Source: Diphasiastrum complanatum (taxonomy: Eukaryota; Streptophyta; Lycopodiopsida; Lycopodiales; Lycopodiaceae). Taken from it: a stretch of DNA of 64,000 nucleotides. Numbering within the stretch: position 1 is the stretch's first letter; each line of letters opens with the position of its first letter. This document shows, in pieces, positions 43,985 through 55,345 of this stretch. Location: positions 61,277,340 through 61,341,339 of the forward strand of contig CM055101.1 of the NCBI GenBank assembly GCA_029204225.1. The letters are read 5' to 3'. Position numbers and translations under genes: made by a program. The notes below the pieces were generated by a model. It searched no databases, was not told the DNA's origin, and was given only the letters and a program-made list of their open reading frames with translations.

Positions 43985-44310
43985 TCGTGACCAACTCAAA
44001 AGATTCACGAAAGATTCTCGAAAAATTCTAGAAATGGTTTCTTATTGAAGCTCAAAATATTCTCAAAAAGATTCTTAGAAAATTCTTGTCACAAAATATC
44101 TTGTTTCCTGTTCAAACCTCAGATGTTGCAAAATTGTAGCGAATAATTCACGAAATATTGTGAATTTCTTCTTCAAGCTCAAAGTTGTCATCTGTCGTGA
44201 ACAATTTGTGAAAGACAGAAATGTCATGAAGAGACAAGTGTCACGAATAATTTGCGATACATGGAGCTGTGACGAAGAGATGGACTCTCGCAAATAATTC
44301 GTGAACATAA
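43985..44310. promoter_or_regulatory. Dense TTCnnGAA motif cluster
   Basis: TTCACGAA, TTCTCGAA and TTCTAGAA follow each other at 44004-44033, each pair separated by three bases. Further partial words (TTCTTAGAA, ATTCACGAAATATTGTGAA, ATAATTCGTGAAC) continue to 44310. Plant heat-shock factors bind alternating nGAAn/nTTCn units, and here the phase is off by one base between pairs. The cluster lies upstream of copia I and may be in its LTR or its flank. Confidence 0.45.
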
Positions 44311-44398
44311 TTTATTCGACCTTGGAAATAGAACGTCTATTTGAATATCAACCGTCGTAAACGATTAGATATCTACTGTTACAACATTAAAAGGCCAA

Positions 44399-45734
44399 AA
44401 TGTTGGTAGGAGTCGTGCGTTGCTCCGATACAATTGATGAGAATCGTGAGAAGAAAATTTACAAAACATTTGCGACTCTCTTTCGAGATTCGAAACATTC
44501 GCGACTCTCTTTTGAGATTCGGATGGAGTTCAGATGCGTTCGTTGGGCACTGCCAGCTGAAACACTCCTACAATCCTCCAGAGAGTAGTTAGTTACTACT
44601 GATCTACGTTCATAAAATTAATACAGCATTCAACTTCATTTCGACCAAGGTGCGAAATTCAAAGGGAACAAGAAAACTCAGACATATTAAAATAAACAAC
44701 ATAAGCATTCGACATCCAAGATCAGACACAACCAAAAAAATAATCTATATTGATTTTCTCTATTTTCTTCAGAGCACTGCATGTGAATCCACGCAGTGCA
44801 TTGGCATGAGAGAAGCACAGTTGTCTCACGAGTAGTAGTCTCATTTAACTAGCGGACAATTGGATCTTCTAGTCCTAGACATAGTTATCTTCTCGCACAT
44901 AAGCGGAGCTTCTGTCTATGTTCATCTTGATTGCTTACTAACATCAGATTTCTTCAGTGTCTCTTCACTTAGTTACACTCTGTGTATCCTGTTCTGATAT
45001 GTGTCAAGTATTATCCAATAAGTAGGGTCTCTCTATGTAAACCTAAGATTAGAGTGATTATACATCTACAACTAATCAGGGAATTACAAGAGTGGCAGAT
45101 TAGCCACGACCTAGGAAGTATCTGCTGACATCATGTCATCAGGTCAGATCTCTATACTTCTGGGTACTTGCATGATCTCTGGTGGTATTCCTTGGAGCGC
45201 GAGGACAGAACGAGTTTCGTTTCCACCGTTGGTTTCGCTTACCTTGTCTGCCTTTCTCTCTTGTTGGACCACAAAGGAATCTCGTTCGTGGATCCTTCGT
45301 GTTCGCGAACTGTTTGTGTTCATGAACCGTTCGTCTTCGTCTCCGTTGACTTTCGTGTTCGCAAAACTCTTCGTGTTTCATATCTCTAGATGTTCGAGTT
45401 CGCAAATATCTTCGTCATGGAAGGACTGAAAGCTAGCAAGGCTTTGTAATCATAAACACTCTGTTTTTTTACAAAAGTCTTATAAATAAGACAGCAAGAG
45501 ATGTATACTAAGTCAGATTCAGAATTATAAATTCGTTTTTGATCAATAGTTTCTAATTTTCTAAAAATTGTCTTAAGTTGTCTCTTATTCCACATATTAT
45601 TTTCGCACGCATATTCAATCAGAGCAAATATTGTTCTACTAGTACATAGATCTGATACAAACCCAATTGAAGACACTGATATTAGTTTGATTTATTCAAA
45701 CTTTCATCGTGTTCTCTGTGGAAGAATAATTATC
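44399..45734 (+). repeat. LTR of copia I (start approximate) with TATA box
   Basis: A possible start is TGTTGGTAGGAG at 44400 after an A/G-rich word. The end is set by the PBS at 45747. The TATA box TATAAATA lies at 45481-45488. TTCGCGAA (45302-45309) and TTCATGAA followed by CCGTTC (45319-45332) lie 150-180 bp upstream of it. A ~35 bp direct repeat (CGACTCTCTTTCGAGATTCG) is near 44472-44521. Confidence 0.5.
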
Positions 45735-45746
45735 ATTTTTTTATAG

Positions 45747-45793
45747 TGGTATCAGAGCATACGGAATTAAATCTGCTACAGTGGTATCAAAGC
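45747..45793 (+). promoter_or_regulatory. Two Met-i primer-site copies, 35 bp apart
   Basis: TGGTATCAGAGC at 45747-45758 and TGGTATCAAAGC at 45782-45793, each preceded by A.AGTGGTATCA. The first is the canonical site. The second looks like a local duplication with one change. Confidence 0.8.
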
Positions 45794-45879
45794 AACAGAG
45801 TCGATACAATAGTATCTTTGCACCCCTCTCAGCATTCTTCATACATCCATCAGCAAGCCACTATTTGGAGGTTACTCAG

Positions 45880-46395
45880 CGATCATCAATATTCAGGCTA
45901 AGATCACTACGATCTTGGATCTAGAAGATTCAAACTACTTGATTTGAAAATTAAAGACTTCACTCTTATTGAAGGACAAAGGTCTATAGCAATGGGCGGA
46001 ACCAATAGAGGAGAAGCCAATAACTACTTTTGGAAAGAACTTCGAGAATGGAGTTTGAGAAATGACAAAGCTTTAGCAATTATTGTGTTTTCAGTGCATG
46101 ACAATATAATGCTAGATCTTACATCAATTTCGAACTCAAAAGATTTATGGGAAGAATTGCAAACCAAGAACGAGACTCGATCTTGTAATCAGATCATGTT
46201 CTTGGAAGACCAATTAACTTACCTACAGTGGGACGACAAAGACCTGACCACATTCGTACGAAAGATTAAAGACTTGTTTATTTCTTTGCAGAATTATGGC
46301 GTGGAAAATGCAATTTCAAAGAAAAAACAGCTTAGTTATTTTCTTCGAGCCCTACCTAGGTCATTCCACACAACTCGAACTTTATTGGCGAATGG
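45880..46395 (+). pseudogene. Copia I gag
   Basis: It begins ITTILDLEDSNYL (about 45907), where a stop replaces the conserved Trp. The next frame reads WKELREWSLRNDKALAIIVF, ISNSKDLWEELQTKNE, FLEDQLTYLQWDDKDLTTFV and LSYFLRALPRSFHTTRTLLA, the UBN2 gag signature. It belongs to the H/51489 lineage (compare LTYLLRALPRSFQTIRTLLA). No zinc knuckle remains. At 46395 the frame jumps straight into integrase. Confidence 0.82.
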
Positions 46396-46610
46396 TATAC
46401 TTTATACATACTATATCTGAAGCTTTCAAAAAAATTGTTGAGTATACGAGTTGGGCTGAGAAATAGACAAGAAAGAAGTTGAAGCAGGTTCGCACAGATC
46501 GTGGAGGTGAGTATATTTCCAACGAATTCAAGGCTTACTATACTGATCGAGGTATTATGCACACAAAGACTGGACTTACACACCTCAGCACAATGGAATA
46601 GCTGAACAAA
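46396..46610 (+). pseudogene. Copia I integrase scrap
   Basis: It reads ISEAFKKIVEYTSWAEK, a stop, then KQVRTDRGGEYISNEFKAYY (second catalytic Asp), with a broken PQHNG-IAE remainder (third acid, in another frame). Protease and the integrase N-terminus are deleted between 46395 and 46396. Confidence 0.75.
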
Positions 46611-46689
46611 CTCTTTCATTATCATATTCTACCATTTTCATTCTCGACTTTCTCGTGCCTCCACGTAGTTTTTCGGTTTTGATTGTTAT

Positions 46690-47291
46690 TCCTTATGAGT
46701 GATGAATGTTATTTTATGATATCTTTATGGACGCTTTCATCCTCCTTGACCACTTTGGCTATGGATTCTCTACAGCCACATCGTCATCTCTTCCCATTTC
46801 TAAATCATCTAGATATTCAGCTTCATCAACATCTAGTTCTTCATCCATGTTCACCAACTTTGGAGTTTCTACACTTTCTATACCCATGAATGGTGTCTGT
46901 ACATCAAAAGATGGTCGGCAAATGTACGAATAAAAATGATAGATGTAAAAACGTGTACATAAGTATCTGTAAACATGAAAAGGCTAGCTATAGAGCCAAA
47001 ACACTAACTAGATCTATCTAATTCTTCCTCATCATCTCTGTCATGTAGAGCTTGTTGTTACTGCACGTGCAAGACACATGAATTAGTCTTCCGAAAAACC
47101 ATATGGGAGTGGGAGAGAATAGCAAGTTTAAAGAAAATAAAATGGATTTGATGTTGTACCTGAGGAGCACCATCCCAGTTTATATGCACGCCCTGCCTCT
47201 CCAATAACTCGAGTATTGTCTGCGTACTGTGGGAATACCCATATATGTACTCGTCATGTGTGGGAGACCGCCCCACGTTTTCAAAATGCAT
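46690..47291 (-). other. Exon-like minus-strand segments, unrecognised
   Basis: 47291-47152 reads SPTHDEYIYGYSHSTQTILE and LLERQGVHINWDGAPQ and stops at a strong donor CAG|GTACAAC. A following acceptor-like TGCACGTGCAG leads to an acidic tail QQALHDRDDEEELDRSS. A separate frame (46935-46760) reads SFDVQTPFMGIESVETPKLV and MDEELDVDEAEYLDDLEMGR. Acidic C-termini after introns are common in plant transposase genes. I cannot identify the family. Confidence 0.35.
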
Positions 47292-50200
47292 AAGTATCTT
47301 ACTAGTGTGTGGGACCAGTTATGCTATGAAGGGCAATATGGGTACTGAAGTTTATAAGCTTTTCACAAAGTATTGACGTAAACAAGGAGTAAAAGAAAGT
47401 TTGCCTCAAATTTACAATATAGTTACATTGAATTGAGGTAATTGTGTGTGTGTGGGACCATCTATGTAGTTAATGAATAAGACAAGTGCACCATAGGGTT
47501 AAGGTAGAGTTAGCATATTTAAGACCATGGCTTAATCAAAAAATGACCATCGGATTTGCCATGTCATATGGACCATTGCCAACTATTTGTAAACATTTTA
47601 TTGGATATGAAGAGTAATTAGTGTCAATCACATGGCTCACAAATAGAGGCCCTTTTTGAGTCCAAAAGGGCCCTAATGTTGAGATTCAAGACATTACTAA
47701 GTCTAGACATAAGTTTCTTAGAAACAATATAAGTGATTTATGTCTTCAAATTAGCTTATTGAATGGTAATCTTTTTACAAGGCCAAACTAGATTCTTTTG
47801 TAACGTGACATATACTTGATCTAGCATCTAACACAATAATAAAATTATTACTTTTCAAAATCCAATTTTGAATGATTTTTTGAAATTTCATAATTTTTGA
47901 GATTTTGACCAATAAAAGAATCATCACAAAAACCACCCCCGAGACCCAAATTTATTTTGGTGGCAATGAAATTTGAAATGGCATATCAAAATTTGATGCA
48001 TTTACAAAATGCTAGATTTCGACATGTAGACATGATAATGACATACTGGACACATCACCATAATTTCTCAAAATTCGATGAAAATCATGAGTTGGATTTT
48101 GACATCACCAATTCTTTTAGCAATAATATTTTCACCAAGTACATGGATAGTTTTCTTGTATTTACTTGTCACTTGACAAGCCACATATTAACATGTAAAA
48201 ATGTGTATTATGATTATGATTTTTACCTATTCTATATTGAGTCAATGCAAGTAAGTCCATGATGATTATCATGCTAAATTGACTTTTTATGCAAAAAAAA
48301 ATTAGATATATGTCATTTAATTAAATCTTTTTTGAGTAACTATATGGCATAAATGTCATTGCAAATGTATTTTCCCAGCAACTTGATATTATATCATGTA
48401 AGTTGCATTCCCATCTTTCAAGTATGACATGACTTTATGTTTGGTTGCACGTCAAAGAGTTTAAAGCATCACATAGAAAGCATGAGAGGGTTTTATTACC
48501 CAAAGTCAAACCAACTGATGGGGTGTTTGTTGTGATTTATTACCTCAATTCTATTGTTCATTTTTTCCTTGTGTAAGTATGCTAATTCTACCATTTAACT
48601 TTTATATATTGTGTGTGGCACAACAAACAAGGGATACAGCTAAGATTAACATAGACCAAGTCATGAGGAAAAATTATTTAATGTATCAACTATGAAAAAA
48701 AGAAAGATGCAAGTCATGGACTCACCATCTTCAAGGTATCACTTTCGCAATCACGGTTTCTTTTGAACCCATGAGTCGAAACCACATGGGAGCTTATTGC
48801 AACACCGTAAGTCAAGGCTAGTGTATCTGTCAAGCATTTCATTTTGGGTCAACTTTGCCATATATGAGGAAAGGAAAAATTTTGAAAATTTTAAAAAGTT
48901 TCAATTAATACATGTGCTATCTTGAAGAGGAACATATATTCAAAGTTAAGATTGAAAAACTATGCCACACTTTAGAGCCATGCATTGAATTTTCATGAAG
49001 TGCACATGCAATCAAGCTAAAAACATGGGTTAAATTTAGTGAGAAGAAAACAAACTAGAAGAAGATTTCAATGAGTATTTTAAAATTGTTAATCTCTCAT
49101 AACTTAGCCAGCCTCTTGCTCTAAAATGATTTTTTCTCTCTCAAGATGAGATTTACATTAACCATGTATGTTCTGTATATTGTTCAAATACTTCAGTATG
49201 CATGTTGATATAGAAAGACATGCATCTTAGTTATGAACATACAAAGTAGATCAACCATGAATTTGATTTTTATTGCCCTTTGAGAAGATAGTCACATTAA
49301 TGTGGAAGTTGTAATTAATAATACTAATATATGGAAAATGTAAATCAATATATTTGAATAGATTACCTTTGCATAGCAATTTATGCTAGGCTCTTTAGAG
49401 TATTTGCACCTAATAATGAGTTTCAAGATCACTTCCTAAAAGTAACAATTATTGTTGTAGAACTATGTTCTTAGCCCTAACTATTTGGTTAAACATGATG
49501 TTCAAGTAGATTCTCCCTAGTTGTATCCAAAAGAGTTGAGGTTGTTGCTACCTTCATAAACATGATAAACAAGGTTCTCCCTAGTTAGACTCAAATGAGT
49601 TGAGGTTGATACTACCTTCCTAGACATAGCATAATAAATAAAGAGTTCAAAAAACTTAACAAAAGGTAAAGGGCTTGCCCATGAGCTATCTAATTACTCA
49701 TTTTGGAAAGGTAAAAAATGACAAATGGTAAATGAGGACTTAACTACTTTGTACTCATCTTATTAGTGTGGTGGTTATGATATTTGCTATATGGGTTCAC
49801 AAGATGAGTCTGAGTCCATAAACTAGGATCCAATACATGCATCTATAGCATTTTGTGCATAGTACAAAATTAGCATTGGTTCTCTCTTTTTTTTGTAAAA
49901 GCTTTTGAAAAGAAAATTAAAGCTTTCATTATAAAATGCATGAATATAATAAATCTCCATCACTATAATCTATATTTCAATTAATTTTCTGGTAGAATTT
50001 GTGATTTTTAGGTGTCAATGAAAGAGTCATCCTCAAGAAATGGTCATTTTTGTTGGTGGAGTTGTTGCTCTTAAACCCCTTCTTCTAGCTTTCATTCTAT
50101 TTAGGTTGCACATCTTGGATGGTGGTTGTTATGTCGAATCTATTTAGGATTTTTGCACCCACTCTTTTAAGGTTTTACATAACCACATTGACATAATATG

Positions 50201-50337
50201 TGAAGTATTAGCTTAGCTTTCATATTTTCAATGGTAGGGTACTTTTCTTGATTTGGAGCATATCTAAGGTAAAGAACTTGCTATCGAGGTTTTTACTAAT
50301 TTAACTCTTTTGCCACTGTTGAATTTCTCATGATTTT
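47292..50337. other. 3 kb without recognisable gene
   Basis: AT-rich, stop-dense DNA. Two related short stretches occur at 49490-49545 and 49568-49625 (GTTCTCCCTAGTT and GAGTTGAGGTTG, repeated). Nothing else stands out. It is possibly intron or decayed transposon sequence linked to the segments at 50338-51370. Confidence 0.4.
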
Positions 50338-51370
50338 CTAGTGTTACTTGAATGTGATGCAACAAGCTCAAGCAGAGGTGGACGTTATGATGCCAGATCC
50401 TTTGTCCTCATTGCAACCGATATCTATGGTTGATGCTTCTAGAAATGTACTTGTTTTTTATACTTCACATGTACATTTATATGATTCGTACATGTATGTT
50501 TAAGGAAAATTGTATGTGTATTTTTTCAATTTAGATGAAAGACCGTGTAGATGAAAATCAATGTGCTTCAAGCATCATGGTCGAAGAGAAAAAAAAAATG
50601 TGACCACATCACATAGAAAACTCAGAAAGGTATCTAAAGTTTTGAATCTAGTTATCATTGTTTCTTGTTAGTTCTAAAGTTTGTCGTTTTTTCAAAATGA
50701 AAAGAGGTTTGTTGGAAACAATCATTGTTCTATTTGGAGAGTAGGTGGAACTTGCTTCAACGTCCAAAAATAACAAAGATTCTTTATCCTCCAAGATTGT
50801 AGCTTTGCAATCCTCTTTTCAAGAGGATGCTATGATATTGAGGTAAAGAGGATGTTACTATATTCCAATTTTTTTTGTTCTTGTACATCATGAAATATCG
50901 TTCAAAAAGTGCATGTTTATTAACAAAGTTTTTGTAACATTATTAACCAATTGTAGTTTTTGTTCTGTAGTTTATTGAATTTGGAGGAAAAGGAAAAAGT
51001 AAGTTGCCATTATGATACCTATGAGTTTCATAGGTTCATGTTGCCGCAACTTCTTGGGAGCGATCAATAGATGATATTGTGCAAATGTGCATGGAGTAAG
51101 AACTACATATACACTGGTTGTTTATATTTGGTTTTAATCATATCTATAAATCTTAAATTTCATTATATACTTATATAAGAGAATTACATTTTTGCAGATT
51201 ATGGTTAGAATAGATCAATGAAAAAGATCGAATATGCATCGTCAATCCACTATTTTACCAAAGAGCTATGAAAAAAAAAGATGATTTGACAAATCGGGAA
51301 TCAATGGAAAAAAAAAATTATTCATAAGTGCTGGACAAATATCAGTCACATTTTCATTCCCGTTGTTGCC
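50338..51370 (+). pseudogene. Exon-like pieces with Ulp1-like end
   Basis: Short plus-strand frames, each bordered by GT/AG-like sites: QAQAEVDVMMPDPLSSLQPI; LASTSKNNKDSLSSKIVALQ with a GTAAAG donor after ILR; LLNLEEKEK with GTAAG; then, after a TTTTTGCAG acceptor, INEKDRICIVNPLFYQRAMK and WTNISHIFIPVV. The last two are reminiscent of the C48 (Ulp1) protease segment F..FFY..L....WT.....F.FIP, often carried by plant transposons. The catalytic His-Trp region is not visible. Weak call. Confidence 0.3.
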
Positions 51371-51488
51371 TAGTATGTATCAAATTAACTATTTTAAAGC
51401 CATGTTTGTCTTCTTGATTCATGCTCTTACTACAATCAACCTTTACTTACACATGCTTTTTATACAATAATCATTGGAGCTTGGGCAG

Positions 51489-52405
51489 ATGTTGGGATGC
51501 TTGTGACGTTCTCAGACGATGCATGCAATGTCGTTGATGCAAGCACTAGTACATTGATTACACAAGGTAGAAGAAAAGGCAACATGTATCACTTGAAGGT
51601 ACGCCTACCTGCAGATCAAGTACATCAAACCCATGATAATTCGTCAGATATTCTATGGCATAGGAGACTATGCCATATGAACTCAATGGCATTGTATCAA
51701 ACAAGCCATCATAGGTGTGAGTATCTCAAATGCAACCAGTTTGATGACCTATGATGCATGTATAAAAGACAAGATGTCACGTACTCCTTTTGTAAAGGAC
51801 TCCTACAGAACTACAAAGATTCTGGAGCTAGTACATTCGGACATCTGTGGACCTTTTGATGTGATCTCTGTAGGAGGCTCAAAATACTATATCACCTTTA
51901 TTGATGATTACAGTAAGTTTGCCCGAGTCTACTTTATTCACAATAAATCAGATGCATTTGACAAGTTCACAAAATATGTGAACTGTACAGAAAGATGCAC
52001 AAGAAACAAGATGAAGCAGATCAAAATAGATCGAGGTGGAGAATACATCTCAAAAAATTGATTCACTGATTTCTGCAATGATCGCAGAATCATTCACAGA
52101 AGGACAACATCCTTTACACTACAGCAATATGGTGTTGCAGAAAGAAAGAACATGACTCTCATGGAAGCCGCTAGGTGCATGATTGCCTATTTGAAAGCTC
52201 CAAGGGTATTGTGGGCTGAAACAGTAGGTACAACTGCCTACATTCAAAACCGGACAAGAACATTTGGTGTTCCTCATACAACACCACACGAACTATGGTG
52301 GGGTAGAAAACCCAATCTTACTCATATTCAAATCTTTGGCTGTGCAGCATATGCACATGTTCCTGACAAGCTTCGAAAGAAGCTTGACGAGAAAGCTATT
52401 GGCTG
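51489..52405 (+). pseudogene. Copia integrase fragment, H lineage
   Basis: It reads CNVVDASTSTLITQGRRKGN, HRRLCHMNSMALYQ (finger), TYDACIKDKMSRTP, YITFIDDYSKFARVYF (Asp), KQIKIDRGGEYIS (Asp), a stop, QQYGVAERKNMTLMEAARCM (Glu) and TTPHELWWGRKPNLTHIQIF. It aligns along its length with the H element (20084-20980). The fragment starts and ends abruptly, with no protease active site and no RT, so it is a truncated copy. Confidence 0.88.
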
Positions 52406-53904
52406 ATGCCATGGTCCTAAGGTGTCGATGTAGTGTCTCATCACCCAAAAAGGGTTTCCAGCAAAGATGAAGTTGAGAGCCGAGTCTGAGAGCACGAGAA
52501 TCATTAGTGCTAGGCTAAATGAATATTCTATGAGCCTCATGGTATTTCTCGAAAGATGGATAGCCATGTGGGAGCTAGCAATTTAGACTATCTCAACTTG
52601 AGTTATGTTTTTAATAAAGAGGCCTTCTATTATCAAGTAAGAGGTGGAACTCAAATCATTATAGACTGGGGTTCACTCACTTGCAAGAGGTGGACTCCAA
52701 AACAAGATACAATTGGATTCTACAGCTTGTGGATATAGATAGAGACCTCCACCATGAGTTCCATAGCATGTACTACTTATTGAAATGTTGTTGTTCTTGA
52801 ATTGAAGATTCTACTACTTGCATTTCTTTCCATGCTCCATCTTCATGCATGTAGTCTGGGTACTGATGTATGAATGTGTTTGTTGTTGTTCATTTCTCTT
52901 TTAAAGATTGGTTTGGGATTAGTATCAGGTAGATGTGCAGGGCTTGGAAGCTAATCCATCATTCTACTCAATTCAGATGCTTCTTAGTTATCGACTCCCT
53001 GAGGAGTTCTTCTTACAACTATTGAGTGACAGTTGTAGGAAGCACTTTGTAGATTCTGTGATTTTAGTTTAGAAGATGTTATGTTGATTCTGTGATTCCA
53101 GTAGGAGTAGTTTTAACGTAGTTCCCTGATGTTTCTATAGATAAAAATAATAATAATCTACAGTCTGTAACAATAAAGCAAGATCTGAAACAGAACTGTA
53201 GAAGTAGAAAATCGAGTCGTGGAGAATTCATCTTTGTTGATTCTATGTCCATCTCATATGGTTTTCTCATGATATCTTGAGTTTCTATGTGTAGAATGTT
53301 GATTTTCTTGTTGATCTAGCTTTCACACATGTAAAGTACTATATTGTAGTGCATGTTGTACGGACCGAGACAATACTAAGTTAGATATAAGTGGTTATGA
53401 TCATATCTTGATGCAGTTCTTAATTCTAGCATGCATAAAGTTGATTTTTCTATGTTGTAGATAATCTAGATGTGTGATTCAAATTGGCTAAAGATTGTTT
53501 ATGGATCAAATGTGTCTTGATCTTTGATTTTTCATAAGGACTTCCAACTCTCCCATTATAAAAAATTGTAGAGCAGATCAAGGATCTCCTTCTCATCGTC
53601 ATAGCTTGAAGAGTCTCACATTTGAATATGTCAATATGAGAGAGGGCATAATAGGCGCTAAAGAATTATAGTTTTGTGCTCTGTTGCAGAAACTGCTATT
53701 TCCAAGTCCCAAGATAACTTTAACTTAAATTGGACCCAAGCAGTTAGTACCACCACAGGGCGCACATGCCAGCCAATACTATGCTTTCAATCTACTAGAT
53801 TCAAGTTGTCCCAAATATGAATTGCATTTTCCAAGGTAGGCAAGTTATGTTACATAGAAGCCACTATGTCAAGAAATGATTGGACCAAGTGGACATAAAA
53901 AGCG
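52406..53904. other. No gene; possible LTR-like words
   Basis: Stop-dense in all frames. TTCTATGTGTAGAATG near 53285 also occurs in the E LTR near 9583. The cue CACACATGTAAAGTAC is similar too. It may be a decayed E-type LTR, too diverged to delimit. Confidence 0.35.

Positions 53905-53952
<48 letters not shown>
53905..53952. repeat. A48 homopolymer
   Basis: 48 consecutive A residues flanked by GCG and CTACTC. No coding remnant is recognisable upstream that would mark it as a retrogene or LINE/SINE tail. Confidence 0.97.
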
Positions 53953-53954
<2 letters not shown>

Positions 53955-54647
53955 ACTCTTGACAAATAACCCTTCGACCCAATATTCTGATCAAACTTAT
54001 TGCTACTCCAACCAAAATGAAATTGGTAACTTTTGACCTTTTTCAAAACTAGTTATAAATAATAATTTCAAATTTCAAATCATCTCTAGTTCAAGATTGT
54101 TCCACACAATTCTTAGAGAATTCTTCTTATTCAAAAAAATTCAATTTTTTATCTTACTCTGAATTTGTCCAAAAATACTCTCAAAAAATCAAATTTCTAT
54201 ACCAACACTAGTTCTCATTCGAAAACTATGCAACTCATGATAGATTATTTGATAAGACTTTTACCCATCACTTCACCCTCCCTCTTAAAAAATTACCAAA
54301 TTTTTTATAGAAGTTAGTCTGAGAGATGATACATGAAAATATTTAAATCCATGAAAAGTCAGTAATAAGTACCTTTCACAAAGGATTCACTCTATTACAA
54401 TCAAGACTTTTCCATCAAATATTTTCAACCCGAGTGACAATAACCATCATCTATATGGAATCCATCTACACATAAGAGACAACTTGAGTTTACGAAATTG
54501 AAACACAATCACCCCAAAATTTACATAAATTCCAAGTCTATTCATACAAGTAGTAATTCATACGATGATAACAATCTTTCATAAATGTAACTTCATGTTG
54601 GAAGGAATCATATGGAGTCAATCTGATGTCTAACATTCAAGAAATTA
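53953..54647. other. No gene recognised
   Basis: AT-rich and stop-dense. It lies immediately outside the 3' LTR of copia B. Confidence 0.4.
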
Positions 54648-55345
54648 TTACTAAGAAGTAAAATGGACCATAAATGGATCTACAAAATATCCACAAGAGT
54701 GATTGGATGTTTGCTTAATAATCTATCAAAAAACTGGACACAAAAAAGTTGATCTAGATTGGCAACTTGACAAACAACGGGCATTAACAATCAAAAGCAT
54801 TGATAAACATTGAAATCCAAGCCCACACGTGTGTACTACAGGCTGTAGTACGGCCTTAAACCTGAGAAACAAGTAGAATTTGATTTGGTTTCATTTGGAT
54901 CACAAAAACTCAATGTACATAGTGAACTAGCTTGAGATTGCCAATGAGCTCCAAAAATTTTCTATCTTCTCACTATGGGAGCTTGGAATACATAGCAAAT
55001 TCGACTTCCTTCCTGCAGTTAGGTGGATTTTTAACATGTAATAAGGAAGTTAACTCACCCTTCTTTCCCTAAAATGGAACCCTAGTCTATTTCCTAGAGT
55101 CATGCTTGGTAGATAGCTAGTTGGTCAAATTTTCACCTTAATCTAGGATTTAGGTCCTATAAACTAGGAATCACTACCAAAATGACATGACCAACCCTAT
55201 GGACTTGACCTAACCTACATTAGGAGTGGATTGCCACATGGCATATTGGCCTCACATTTGTGGAATCCACTTGTGTACAAAATTTACATTATACTACATG
55301 GTTTTTGATCAAGCTAGATTTGCCAATTTTTGGCAATTCTTCACA
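54648..55345 (-). repeat. 3' LTR of copia B
   Basis: It is homologous to 722-1407 along its length: GTGTGTACTACAGGCTGTAG, CTCACTATGGGAG, AGAGTCATGCTTGGTAG and CTAACCTACATTAGG. It ends TTCTTCACA against CTCCTCCTC (PPT complement). The left start is decayed, with TTACTAAGAAGTA where TGTGAAA..AGTA is expected. Its match to the 5' LTR at 59305 is much weaker than to the LTR of A. Confidence 0.75.
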
